Assembly (NCBI GenBank): GCA_021799495.1
Contig: JAJZAI010000036.1
Location: 1 to 37,274 of the forward strand
Origin: Deltaproteobacteria bacterium
GTDB lineage: Bacteria; Desulfobacterota; Binatia; Binatales; Binataceae
Direction of reading: 5' to 3'
Length of the DNA: 37,274 bases
Shown: positions 18,396 through 26,418 of the stretch, in pieces
Layout of the letters: the number at the start of each line of letters is the position of its first letter
Position numbering within the stretch: position 1 is the first letter of the stretch
Notes under the pieces: generated by a model
Seen by the model: only the letters and a program-made list of their open reading frames with translations
The model's database searches: none
What the model was told of the DNA's origin: nothing
Made by a program: the position numbers and the translations under genes

Positions 18396-19667
18396 TTGAA
18401 CAACGTGAATGCGACCGTGCTGGTGGTGGATGACGAGGAGCGGATCCGGTCTTCACTGCGCGGCATCCTCAACGACGAAGGTTTCCGCGTGCTCGACACC
18501 GGCGACGCGCCGGGCGTGATGGAGTTGATCGAACGGGAGCGTCCCGAGCTGGTTTTGCTCGACGTGTGGATGCCCGAACTCGACGGAATCGAGCTGTTGC
18601 GGCGGATCAAGGCGGAACTGCCGGCGACGCGCGTGATCATGATTTCGGGCCACGCCAATATTCAAAACGCAGTCGCCGCGACGCGGCTGGGCGCGGAAGA
18701 TTTTCTCGAAAAGCCGTTTTCCGTCGACGGATTGCTCGCGGCGATCGGGCGCGTGATGGCGGGCGATTCCGGCCGCGCCGGCACGCCGGGCGCCGCCGCC
18801 TGCGCGGCCCAGCTTCCCGCAGCCGGGCGCGCGCCGCGCGGGGCGCTTGCGCGTCCGCAGCGCACCGTGGCGGAATCGTTGGTGCTGGCCGGCCAGGGGC
18901 TCCATTCGGGATTCAAGACCGGCGTGATTCTGCATCCGGCGCCCGCCGATTCCGGAATCGTTTTTTCCTCGGTGGCCGACCAATCGGAAATTCCGGCGCG
19001 GCTGGAGAACGTGACCGAGACCGGCTACAACACCACGCTGAGCGGCGGCGGCCATTCGATTCGCACGGTCGAGCATCTGATGTCCGCGCTGCACGGACTC
19101 GGCGTCACCAACCTGCTCGTCAAGACCGACGACGAAGTGCCGGCGCTCGACGGCTCGGCGCTCGAATTCTGCCGGCATCTGCGTGCCGCCGGAATCGTCG
19201 AGCAGGACGCCGAGATCGAGCCGATCGCGGTCGCCAAGCCGATTCAGATCGGCGAGGGAAGCGAATTTATCCGGATTGAGCCGGCGCGCCGGCTGGCGAT
19301 CGATTACACGCTGGAATATCCGGCCCCGATCGGCCGCCAGCAGGTCCACTTCGAGCTCGATTCGCCCGAGGATTACGTTCGCGAGATAGCGCCTGCGCGA
19401 ACTTTCGGATTCGTGCGCGAATTCCGCAAGCTCGCCGAGATGGGCTTGGCGAGCGGCGGCCGGCTCGACAATCTGATCCTCGTCGACGACGAAAAGGTGG
19501 TTAATACCGCCCTGCGGTTTCCCGACGAATTCGCGCGGCACAAGGCGCTCGATCTGATCGGCGATCTCTACCTGCTCGGCCGCCCGATCGTCGGCCATAT
19601 CGTCGCCTCCAAGACGGGACATTCGGATAATCTCGCGTTGCTGCGCGCGATCGCGGCGGCGCTCTGA
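18396..19667 (+). CDS. lpxC: Response-regulator receiver fused to LpxC (UDP-3-O-acyl-GlcNAc deacetylase)
   Basis: One uninterrupted 423-codon frame joins two intact domains. Residues 5-123 are an NtrX-like CheY receiver: Asp12, Asp13, phospho-acceptor Asp56 (LLDVWMPELDG), Ser84 (ISGHAN) and Lys106 (EKPF) are all present. A roughly 30-residue Ala/Gly/Arg-rich linker leads to LpxC at about 154-423. It keeps QGLHSG, TVEHLMSALHGLGV, HKALDLIGDLYLLG and SKTGHSDN, hence zinc ligands His227, His382 and Asp386, and catalytic Glu226 and His409. LpxC commits precursor to lipid A synthesis. The AAA+ and DNA-binding parts of NtrX are absent. TTG 18396 has GAGG four bases upstream; GTG 18405 is an alternative. 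An internal start near residues 120-121 (GTG-ATG) could give LpxC alone. Confidence 0.93.
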   Translation: MNNVNATVLVVDDEERIRSSLRGILNDEGFRVLDTGDAPGVMELIERERPELVLLDVWMPELDGIELLRRIKAELPATRVIMISGHANIQNAVAATRLGAEDFLEKPFSVDGLLAAIGRVMAGDSGRAGTPGAAACAAQLPAAGRAPRGALARPQRTVAESLVLAGQGLHSGFKTGVILHPAPADSGIVFSSVADQSEIPARLENVTETGYNTTLSGGGHSIRTVEHLMSALHGLGVTNLLVKTDDEVPALDGSALEFCRHLRAAGIVEQDAEIEPIAVAKPIQIGEGSEFIRIEPARRLAIDYTLEYPAPIGRQQVHFELDSPEDYVREIAPARTFGFVREFRKLAEMGLASGGRLDNLILVDDEKVVNTALRFPDEFARHKALDLIGDLYLLGRPIVGHIVASKTGHSDNLALLRAIAAAL

Positions 19668-19736
19668 CGGCGGCGCGCGCCGTTTCCGATCGCGCGCTTC
19701 GTTGGCGATAGCGTCCCGCAAATAATTTTTCGAAGG

Positions 19737-19805
19737 TGGATTGCCGGGTCTGGGCCCGGCAATGACGAAAAAAGCCGTCATGCCCGGACTTGATCCGGGC
19801 ATCCA
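19737..19805. repeat. Compound palindromic repeat (REP/MITE-like)
   Basis: A 69-base element between lpxC and the reductase gene, built as a large imperfect palindrome. TGGA at 19737 faces TCCA at 19802-19805. Inside are three hairpins: TTGCCGGG/CCCGGCAA (19741-19762), ATGACG/CGTCAT (19762-19781) and TGCCCGGA/TCCGGGCA (19781-19801). Segments such as GTCATGCCCGG resemble palindromic repeats I know to be abundant in many proteobacterial genomes. It encodes nothing; it could fold in RNA as an attenuating or stabilising structure at the end of the lpxC transcript. Confidence 0.8.
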
Positions 19806-19862
19806 GGCAGATCCCGGCCGAGGCACGATGTATAAACTTGTTTTCGGGACGTCACGTTAGCG

Positions 19863-20597
19863 ATGGTTCTGCGGGACAAAGCGGCGCTGGTCACCGGCGC
19901 GGGCGGGCGCGTCGGCCGGGCGATCGCGCTCGCGCTGGCCGAACGCGGCGCGGCGGTCGCGTTGCATTGCCGCAATTCCCGCGCCGAGGCGGAATCTGCA
20001 GCCTCCGAGATTGAAGCGCGGGGAGGGCGCGCGCGCGTGCTGGCGGCGGACCTTGAGGCGATCGCCGCGGCCGAGGGACTGGTCGCAACGACGATCGGCG
20101 CGTTCGGGCGAATCGACGTGCTGATCAATTCCGCCGCGGTTTTCACGCGCGGCGCGCTGGAGGAGATTTCCGAGCGCGCCTGGGACGAGACCTTCGCGGT
20201 GAATCTGAAGGCGCCGTTTTTTCTCGCGCGCGCGGCGGGCGCCGCGATGCGCCGCCAGGGGGCGGGCAAGATACTCAATCTGAGCGATATAGCGGCGCGC
20301 CGGCCGTTTTTGAACTATATTCCTTATTCGATCGCCAAGGCCGGTGTGGAGGCGATGACGATCGCGCTGGCGCGCGCGTTCGCGCCCGAGGTGCAGGTCA
20401 ACGCGCTCGCGCTCGGAATCGTCGCACCGCCGGAGGATTTCGATCGCGCCGAACTCGAACGGCTGGTTCGCCGCATTCCGGCCGGCAGGATCGGAGCGCC
20501 GGAGGACGCCGCGCGCGCGGCGATCTTCCTCTGCGAAGCGGCCGACTTCGCCACCGGCGCGACGATCACGCTCGACGGCGGGCGTCTGATAGGTTAA
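19863..20597 (+). CDS. Short-chain dehydrogenase/reductase, pteridine-reductase-like
   Basis: A 244-aa classical SDR. Cofactor loop TGAGGRVGRAIA (11-22), NSAA in place of NNAG, catalytic Ser141, Tyr155 and Lys159 (YSIAK) and the C-terminal TGATITLDGG are in order. The style of the N-terminal loop, ALHCRNS and LNLSDIAARRPFLNYIPYSIAKAG is closer to pteridine reductases (FolM/PTR1 type) than to FabG, so NADPH-dependent reduction of a pteridine is a reasonable guess. The queC gene follows 20 bases later; both can handle pterin-like compounds, but the link is inference. No ribosome site is evident. Confidence 0.85.
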   Translation: MVLRDKAALVTGAGGRVGRAIALALAERGAAVALHCRNSRAEAESAASEIEARGGRARVLAADLEAIAAAEGLVATTIGAFGRIDVLINSAAVFTRGALEEISERAWDETFAVNLKAPFFLARAAGAAMRRQGAGKILNLSDIAARRPFLNYIPYSIAKAGVEAMTIALARAFAPEVQVNALALGIVAPPEDFDRAELERLVRRIPAGRIGAPEDAARAAIFLCEAADFATGATITLDGGRLIG

Positions 20598-20617
20598 ATC
20601 ATCTCGCGGTTTCTCCG

Positions 20618-21355
20618 ATGGCCCGCAAAAACCGCGACACTTCGCCCGCGCGCGACGATTACCGTATCGATCCGGAGCCCGGCCGGATCGCGGTGCTCGC
20701 CAGCGGCGGGATGGACAGTTCGGTGATGCTGGGATGGATCGCGCGGCGCGGCGCGGCCGTCTTTCCGATCTATATCCGCGCCGGCCTGAGCTGGGAACGC
20801 GACGAACTCGCCGCGTTGCGCGGTTTCGTGCGCGCGCTCAAGCTGCCCAACGTCGCACGGGCGGCCGCGCTGAAAATCCCGATGGGCGACGTCGCGGGCG
20901 ACCATTGGAGCATGACCGGGCGCGACGTTCCCGGCTACCACGCCGCGCTCTCGTCGAATTACATCCTGGGCCGCAATTTCACGCTGCTGGCCAAGGGCGC
21001 GATTTTTTGCGCGCGCCACCGGATCGGCGAAATTGCGATGGCGCCGCTCGAGAGCAATCCGTTTCCCGACGCGCGCCCGGAATTCTTCCGCGCCTTCGCA
21101 CGCGCGGTCGAACTGGGAGTCGGCCTGCCGCTCAAAATTTCGACGCCGTTCGCCGGAATGTCCAAGGCGGATGTGGTGCGCCGCGGCGCCGGGATGCCGC
21201 TGGAGCTGACGCTTTCATGCGCGCGGCCCAAAGGGCTGGTCCATTGCGGCGCGTGCACCAAATGCGCCGAGCGCGTGCAGGGATTTCGCGAAGCGGGCGT
21301 CGCCGACCCGACGCCGTATGCGCGCAAGCCCGCCCGTCCGCGGCTTGCGCATTGA
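20618..21355 (+). CDS. queC: 7-cyano-7-deazaguanine synthase-like protein
   Basis: A 245-aa PP-loop ATPase. SGGMDSS at 29-35 binds ATP, and a Cys4 zinc site lies at Cys201, Cys210, Cys213 and Cys216 (SC ... HCGACTKC), followed by GFREAGVADPTPY, as in QueC. QueC converts 7-carboxy-7-deazaguanine to preQ0 in queuosine synthesis. STPFAGMSKADVVRRGAGMPLELTLSC also matches the family. The N-terminus and the middle (SNYILGRNFTLLAKGAIFCARH) are somewhat divergent, so a paralogue acting on a related substrate is possible. No queD, queE or queF is nearby. Confidence 0.85.
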   Translation: MARKNRDTSPARDDYRIDPEPGRIAVLASGGMDSSVMLGWIARRGAAVFPIYIRAGLSWERDELAALRGFVRALKLPNVARAAALKIPMGDVAGDHWSMTGRDVPGYHAALSSNYILGRNFTLLAKGAIFCARHRIGEIAMAPLESNPFPDARPEFFRAFARAVELGVGLPLKISTPFAGMSKADVVRRGAGMPLELTLSCARPKGLVHCGACTKCAERVQGFREAGVADPTPYARKPARPRLAH

Positions 21356-21365
21356 CGCCGGGCGC

Positions 21366-22157
21366 TTATCGTTGGGGCGCGTCCGCGCGCTCCGCCGGTT
21401 CCGGCGCGCAGGCGGGCGCGAAGGCGGTGCGGCAGGGCGGGCCGGGCGCGAAGAAATGGCTTGCGGTGAGACCGTCGCGGCCGATGAAGATCATGCTGGC
21501 GGAACGCGTGCCGTAGTCGCCCAGATGCATGCAGAGCGAGTTCGGCCGGCCGTTGCGCGGATCGAGCTGGGTCGAATGATCGGCCAGCAGGCGCGCCAGA
21601 TCATCGCGCCGCGCCAGTGGATCGCGCGCGAACTCCGGGTCCGCGCCCAGCTCGGCGAAGCGGCTGAACGAGCGGCTGATGCGCGGACATTCGAAATCGT
21701 CAACGTCGGCGTTGGTCAGCAGATGGAATCCGGGCGCGAGTTCCGCCTGGTCGATCGCGCCGCCGCGATTATAGGTGACGAAGGCGGCCGCGGCCGAGGC
21801 GATGAGGAGATTGAACGGGTTGTAGGCGGCGCCGGACTGTTGCGCGGCGAAGCGTGCCGCCGCCCGCGCGTCGCGGAAACCCAGCGCCTCGAGGCAGAGT
21901 AATCCGCGCGAGCGCAGCTTCGGATCCGCCGGGCCGTAATCGGCGGTGCGGCGATTGAGCAGTCCGGCGATCACGCCGTACTCGTTGAGGCCGAGCCAGG
22001 TGCCGCCCGCGCGCAGGTCTTTGCCGCCGGCGATCCGCGGGGATTCCGACAGGATCGCCGGCGCGGCCGCCGGCCGATCGAGGTATTCGTCGCGGTTGGC
22101 CGCCACCACGACCGGGTAGCCGGGAAAAACGCGATAGTAAATCGCGAGCGTGCACAT
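21366..22157 (-). CDS. NRDE family protein (TANGO2-like)
   Basis: 263 aa from ATG 22157, with AGGAA upstream on its strand. It starts MCTLAIYYRVFPGYPVVVAANRDEYLDRP: Cys2 is the conserved N-terminal residue and NRDE is at 21-24. GGTWLGLNEYGVIAGLLNRR is the second family block. Members have an Ntn-hydrolase-like fold; the biochemical role is unsettled, with heme or lipid handling proposed for TANGO2. It is convergent with queC, 10 bases between the stops. The longer in-frame upstream extension was rejected because Cys2 must be near the N-terminus. Confidence 0.88.
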   Translation of the reverse strand: MCTLAIYYRVFPGYPVVVAANRDEYLDRPAAAPAILSESPRIAGGKDLRAGGTWLGLNEYGVIAGLLNRRTADYGPADPKLRSRGLLCLEALGFRDARAAARFAAQQSGAAYNPFNLLIASAAAAFVTYNRGGAIDQAELAPGFHLLTNADVDDFECPRISRSFSRFAELGADPEFARDPLARRDDLARLLADHSTQLDPRNGRPNSLCMHLGDYGTRSASMIFIGRDGLTASHFFAPGPPCRTAFAPACAPEPAERADAPQR

Positions 22158-22328
22158 GGCGCCATTCCTTGCAAATTCACCGTCCCGAATACAAGGGCCG
22201 CGGCGCCGCGCCCGCACGCGATCAGCGCCCGGTTTGGGCGCCGTTCGGGTTTGCAGCCGATACATGGCATGATATGGAACATCAATTGCGCGGCACGGGC
22301 GGCCAGCCGCAGCTATCGAGGAGGCTGA

Positions 22329-23312
22329 ATGTTTTCATCGATCGACGACGTTATCGAGCGTTTCGCCGAAAACCGCTATATCGCCAGCCGGCGAATCGCC
22401 ACCGTGATCTATCTCGCCAGTTCGCTCCAGAAGCCGATTTTGGTCGAAGGGCCGGCCGGCGTCGGCAAGACCGATTTGGCCAAGGTGCTGGCCGCCGCGC
22501 TCGGCGAAGAGATGATCCGCCTGCAGTGCTACGAAGGTCTTGATGAGGGCAAGGCGCTCTACGAATGGGAATACGCCAAGCAGCTCCTCTATACCCAGAT
22601 CCTCAAAGATAAAATCGGCGAAGTATTGACCGGCACCAAGGGGCTGGCGCAGGCCGTCGATCGGATCGCGAGCGAGGACGAAGTTTTTTTCTCCGAGCGC
22701 TTTGTGCTGCCGCGCCCGCTGATGAAGGCGATTACCTCGGAGAAGCAGATCGTTCTGCTGATCGACGAAATCGACAAGGCCGACGCGGAATTCGAGGCCT
22801 TCCTGCTCGAACTGCTGTCGGATTTCCAGGTCACCGTGCCGGAAATCGGGACCTTCAAGGCCAAGCAGATTCCGCTCGTGATCCTGACTTCGAACAACGC
22901 GCGCGAGATGTCCGACGCGCTCAAGCGCCGCTGCCTGCATCTGTATATCGATTTTCCTACGCGCGAACAGGAACTCGCGATCATCCGGCTCAAGGCGCCC
23001 GAAGCGGCCGAAAAGCTCGCCGACGAGGTCGTCAACGTGGTGCAATCGCTGCGCAAGCTCGACCTCAAAAAAACGCCCGGAATCAGCGAGACGCTCGACT
23101 GGGTGAAGGCGTTGACGCTGCTCAACGTGCAGAGCCTCGACAACGCGCTGGTGGACGAGACGCTCGACACGATCGTCAAGTACGAGGGCGACGTGCGCAA
23201 GGCGCAGGAGGAGCTCAAGGAGTACTTGCGCAAGGTGCGCACGCGCCGCGGCGGCGCCGACGCCTCGGGTTCGGGCAGCGGCGGCGGCGCCGACAAGGAT
23301 CTTCTCAACTAG
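22329..23312 (+). CDS. MoxR-family AAA+ ATPase
   Basis: A 327-aa chaperone-like ATPase; GAGGAGG lies 4 bases before the ATG. Walker A is GPAGVGKT (41-48), Walker B LLIDEID has Asp146 and Glu147, and sensor 1 is LTSNNAREMSDALKRRC. The C-terminal Ala/Gly/Ser-rich tail is probably disordered. MoxR proteins usually work with a VWA-domain protein to mature or insert metal cofactors; the VWA partner follows 98 bases downstream. The pair resembles CoxD/CoxE of carbon monoxide dehydrogenase maturation, but no Cox structural genes are in view, so the client is unknown. Confidence 0.93.
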   Translation: MFSSIDDVIERFAENRYIASRRIATVIYLASSLQKPILVEGPAGVGKTDLAKVLAAALGEEMIRLQCYEGLDEGKALYEWEYAKQLLYTQILKDKIGEVLTGTKGLAQAVDRIASEDEVFFSERFVLPRPLMKAITSEKQIVLLIDEIDKADAEFEAFLLELLSDFQVTVPEIGTFKAKQIPLVILTSNNAREMSDALKRRCLHLYIDFPTREQELAIIRLKAPEAAEKLADEVVNVVQSLRKLDLKKTPGISETLDWVKALTLLNVQSLDNALVDETLDTIVKYEGDVRKAQEELKEYLRKVRTRRGGADASGSGSGGGADKDLLN

Positions 23313-23410
23313 GGCGGCTGCAATTCGCCGGGCGTCAGCGGAAGTTCCGGAACGGCCGGCGCCTTCGCCGTATCGCGCGGCGCGGACGGCGGGGCGGGGC
23401 GGTAATAAAG

Positions 23411-24823
23411 ATGGAAGACAAACTGGTCGAATTCGCCAACCTGCTGCGGCAGAACGGCGTCCGCGTCTCGCTCGCCGAAACGCTCGACGCGGTGGCCGCG
23501 GCCGAAGTTTCGGGCCTCGGCGATCGCGATTCATTCCGCTCGGCGCTGCGCGCCACGATGATCAAGCGGGCGAGCGAACTGCCGGTCTTCGAGCAGCTCT
23601 TCGACGTCTATTTCTCCGGACTCGGCGAAATCATCAAGGGCGCGAGCAAGGAAGTGCAGGACGCGCTCTCGATGTCCGACAAGGACTTCCAGCAGTTCCT
23701 CGACGACGTCGATCAGCTTCTCAAGGAGCACGCCGACGAACTTTCCGAACTCGCCAAGCAATTGCTGCGCAACGAGAACGGACAGCTCGAAAAAATGATG
23801 CGCGAGGCCGCCCGCGCGGTCCGGATGCAGGGAATCCAGCGCACGATCGAGGAGAACTACTTCGCCCGCGCGCTCGCCCGCGCGCTCGGACTCGACAAGA
23901 TCGAGCAGGAGATCAAGGAGCTGCGCGAGCAGCTCGAAAAGCTCGAGCTCGGCTCCGCCTTCCGCGCCAAGATGGAGGAGTATCTCGACCGCCGGCTCAA
24001 GATGCTCGAGGACATCATCCGCAAGTACGTCCGCCAGGAGCGCGAGAAGCGCGACCTGAAGTCGCGCGAAGAGGCGCGAATGAACCAGCTTGCGGACAAG
24101 AGCTTCTACTACCTGAGCGAAGAGGAAATGACGAAGATGCGCGAGGCGATCACGCGCCTCGCCCAGCGGCTCAAGAACATTATCGCGGTCCGGCGCAAAC
24201 GGAAGAAAAAGGGCCGCTTTGATATCAAGCGCACGCTGCGCAAGAACATCGAATACGGCGGCGTGCCGTTCAAGCTGAAATTCGATCAGCGCAAGAAGGA
24301 AAAGCCGCAGATCCTCGTGATGTGCGACGTATCGGACTCCGTGCGCAACGCCTCGCGCTTCATGCTGCAGTTCGTGTACTCGCTGCAAGACCTCTATTCG
24401 CGCGTGCGCAGCTTCGTCTTCGTCGCCGATATCGGCGAAGTGACCGAAAGCTTCCGCACCAACGATATCAAGGACGCGCTCGACGTTGCGCTCAAAGGCG
24501 ACGTGATCAACGTATACGCGCACTCCGATTTCGGCCGCTCGTTCCGCAATTTCATCAGCGACCATATCGGCGCCGTGAACAAGCGCACCACCGTGATCAT
24601 TCTCGGCGACGCCCGCAACAATTATAATCTGCCGCACGATTGGTGCCTGCGCGAGATTCGCCAGCGCGCGCGCCGTATAATCTGGTTAAATCCGGAAAGC
24701 CGCAACACGTGGGGATTCGGCGACAGCGAGATGGAGCGGTACCAGGTTCATTGCGACCTGGTGGAGGAATGCCGCAATCTGAACCAGCTCTATCGGGTCA
24801 TCGATCAGCTTGTTCCGCGTTGA
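23411..24823 (+). CDS. VWA-domain protein, CoxE-like partner of MoxR
   Basis: A 470-aa cytoplasmic protein. The first 200 residues are helical and strongly charged, including coiled-coil segments (KIEQEIKELREQLEKLELG, EEYLDRRLKMLEDIIRKYV). A basic stretch RRKRKKKGRFDIKRTLRKN precedes a C-terminal von Willebrand A domain whose MIDAS motif begins at Asp306 (CDVSDSV, a DxSxS site). VVIILGDARNNYN supplies the later metal-binding Asp. The order MoxR then VWA is typical of ATPase-insertase pairs. The start ATG lies after a weak purine stretch. Confidence 0.9.
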   Translation: MEDKLVEFANLLRQNGVRVSLAETLDAVAAAEVSGLGDRDSFRSALRATMIKRASELPVFEQLFDVYFSGLGEIIKGASKEVQDALSMSDKDFQQFLDDVDQLLKEHADELSELAKQLLRNENGQLEKMMREAARAVRMQGIQRTIEENYFARALARALGLDKIEQEIKELREQLEKLELGSAFRAKMEEYLDRRLKMLEDIIRKYVRQEREKRDLKSREEARMNQLADKSFYYLSEEEMTKMREAITRLAQRLKNIIAVRRKRKKKGRFDIKRTLRKNIEYGGVPFKLKFDQRKKEKPQILVMCDVSDSVRNASRFMLQFVYSLQDLYSRVRSFVFVADIGEVTESFRTNDIKDALDVALKGDVINVYAHSDFGRSFRNFISDHIGAVNKRTTVIILGDARNNYNLPHDWCLREIRQRARRIIWLNPESRNTWGFGDSEMERYQVHCDLVEECRNLNQLYRVIDQLVPR

Positions 24824-24957
24824 TCGGCCGCGGCGCGGCGCTCGCGCGCCGTCTCCGATTGACGATCGCGGCGCTATGGTCCAAGATATTCCCTAGACGA
24901 CGCATCGCGCGCCCGGCTCCGCGCAGCCGGATCGCGCTTGCTCCAGCGAGACCTCGT

Positions 24958-25500
24958 ATGACCGGGCCGAAGGAAGATTTCATCCTCATGATGGTCGGCG
25001 GATTGACGCTCGATCCGACCACCAAGATGCCGATCGTCGTCCTGAAAGATCCCGATAACAAGCTCAATCTGCCGATTTGGATCGGTCCGCTCGAAGCCGC
25101 GTCGATGGCGACCGAGCTCGAAGGGATCAAGCCGCAGCGCCCGATGACTCACGATCTGATCCGCAATCTTCTGGGTGAGGTCGGCGCGACGGTCGAAGCC
25201 GTCGATATCACGGAACTGCGCGAAAACACCTACTTCGCCCGCATCGAACTTAAGACCCGCGACGGTTCGACGCTGCAGATCGATTCGCGTCCGTCCGACG
25301 CGATCTCGCTCGCGCTGCGCACCAAGTCGCCGATCTACGTCGCCAAGGCCGTGCTCGAGGCCTCCAGCGAGCTGCACGAAGCCGCGGCGGAGCCGGCCTC
25401 CGCGGCGGCGTCCGATCAGAATCTCGCCGGCGTCTCTCGCGACAAGTGGTCAGAAATCCTCGAAAAGATGTCGCCCGAGGATTTCAAGTACAAAATGTAA
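24958..25500 (+). CDS. Bifunctional nuclease domain (DUF151) protein
   Basis: 180 aa. Core: MMVGGLTLDPTTKMPIVVLKD, LPIWIGPLEAASMATELEG, RPMTHDLIRNLL and DSRPSDAISLALR, all hallmarks of DUF151. Some plant members have dual DNase/RNase activity; bacterial roles are mostly unknown. An Ala/Ser linker leads to a C-terminal helix (DKWSEILEKMSPEDFKYKM) that may be a docking tail. ATG 24958 chosen because the domain begins right after it. A longer in-frame upstream extension overlaps the VWA gene and is basic and low-complexity. Confidence 0.88.
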   Translation: MTGPKEDFILMMVGGLTLDPTTKMPIVVLKDPDNKLNLPIWIGPLEAASMATELEGIKPQRPMTHDLIRNLLGEVGATVEAVDITELRENTYFARIELKTRDGSTLQIDSRPSDAISLALRTKSPIYVAKAVLEASSELHEAAAEPASAAASDQNLAGVSRDKWSEILEKMSPEDFKYKM

Positions 25501-25557
25501 ATTTCCCCTCCGTCAGGCTCCAATGCGCCGTTGAGACCGGCGGGGCGGGGCGGTAGT

Positions 25558-26349
25558 ATGCCCGCGATGGCAACTTCCCGGCATCGTATAGACCGCGCCG
25601 AGCTGAAACAGCCCGACGAATTCGTCGTCGGTATCGAATACCTCTGGCGCAAAGTCACCGAAAATCTGCCGCGCGTGATTATCGGCGCGGTTATCCTGAT
25701 CGCGCTCGCCGCGGTCGGATTCGGCGTGAATTTTTATTTTGAAAATCGCGATCAGATGGCTGCGGCCAGGTTCTACGACGCGATGACCGCCCTCAATCAC
25801 AAGGACTATAAGCAAGCCGAAACTGGTTTCGGCGCGCTCGCCGAGCAGGGCTCGGGCCGCCTGTCGCGGCTCGCGCGCGTCTATCTCGCCAGCGCCTTGA
25901 TCGCCCAGAAACAGTACGCTAAAGCGTGCGACGTGCTCCTGCCGTATGTCGATAATGGCGGCGATTCAATCTTCCAGGGCCTGGCGCTCAGCCAGCTTGC
26001 CGTCGCCTATGAAAATCTGGGCGATTTCGCCAAGGCTCATCAGGCCTTCGCCCGCGCCGCGGCGCTGCGCGGCCCCGCGAGCGACAGCGCCCAGATTGGC
26101 GCGGCGCGGACGCTCGCCGAGTCTGGCGACAAATCCGGCGCGATCGCCGCCTATCGTAAATTTTTGGCGGATAATCCGCTCGCGCCCGAGCGCGAAGACG
26201 TAATCGCCGCGCTTGCCGCGATGGGCGCGGCGCCGGCGGTCACCCCAGCCAGCCGCGGCAAGACGATCACGCTCGATTCCGGCGCGGCGGCCGAAGCGGC
26301 GCCCGCGGCGTCAAAGGCGCCGGCCGCGGCGCCTCAGCCGAGCCATTAA
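25558..26349 (+). CDS. Single-pass membrane TPR protein (YfgM/TPR_21-like)
   Basis: 263 aa from ATG 25558 (ATG 25567 also possible). A cytoplasmic N-terminal 35 residues is followed by one transmembrane helix (VIIGAVILIALAAVGFGVNF), then tetratricopeptide-like helical pairs (YDAMTALNHKDYKQAETGF, LSQLAVAYENLGDFAKAHQAF) and a short Ala/Pro-rich tail. This layout matches the YfgM-type family, which helps outer-membrane protein traffic at the Sec translocon; the assignment is by architecture only. It follows the DUF151 gene by 57 bases on the same strand. Confidence 0.8.
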   Translation: MPAMATSRHRIDRAELKQPDEFVVGIEYLWRKVTENLPRVIIGAVILIALAAVGFGVNFYFENRDQMAAARFYDAMTALNHKDYKQAETGFGALAEQGSGRLSRLARVYLASALIAQKQYAKACDVLLPYVDNGGDSIFQGLALSQLAVAYENLGDFAKAHQAFARAAALRGPASDSAQIGAARTLAESGDKSGAIAAYRKFLADNPLAPEREDVIAALAAMGAAPAVTPASRGKTITLDSGAAAEAAPAASKAPAAAPQPSH

Positions 26350-26418
26350 GCCGCAATCAGTCCAGCGGTATCCGGTTGACGGCCGGGGCAGAGCGGGGCG
26401 GCGGCTTCGCGACCGGAG

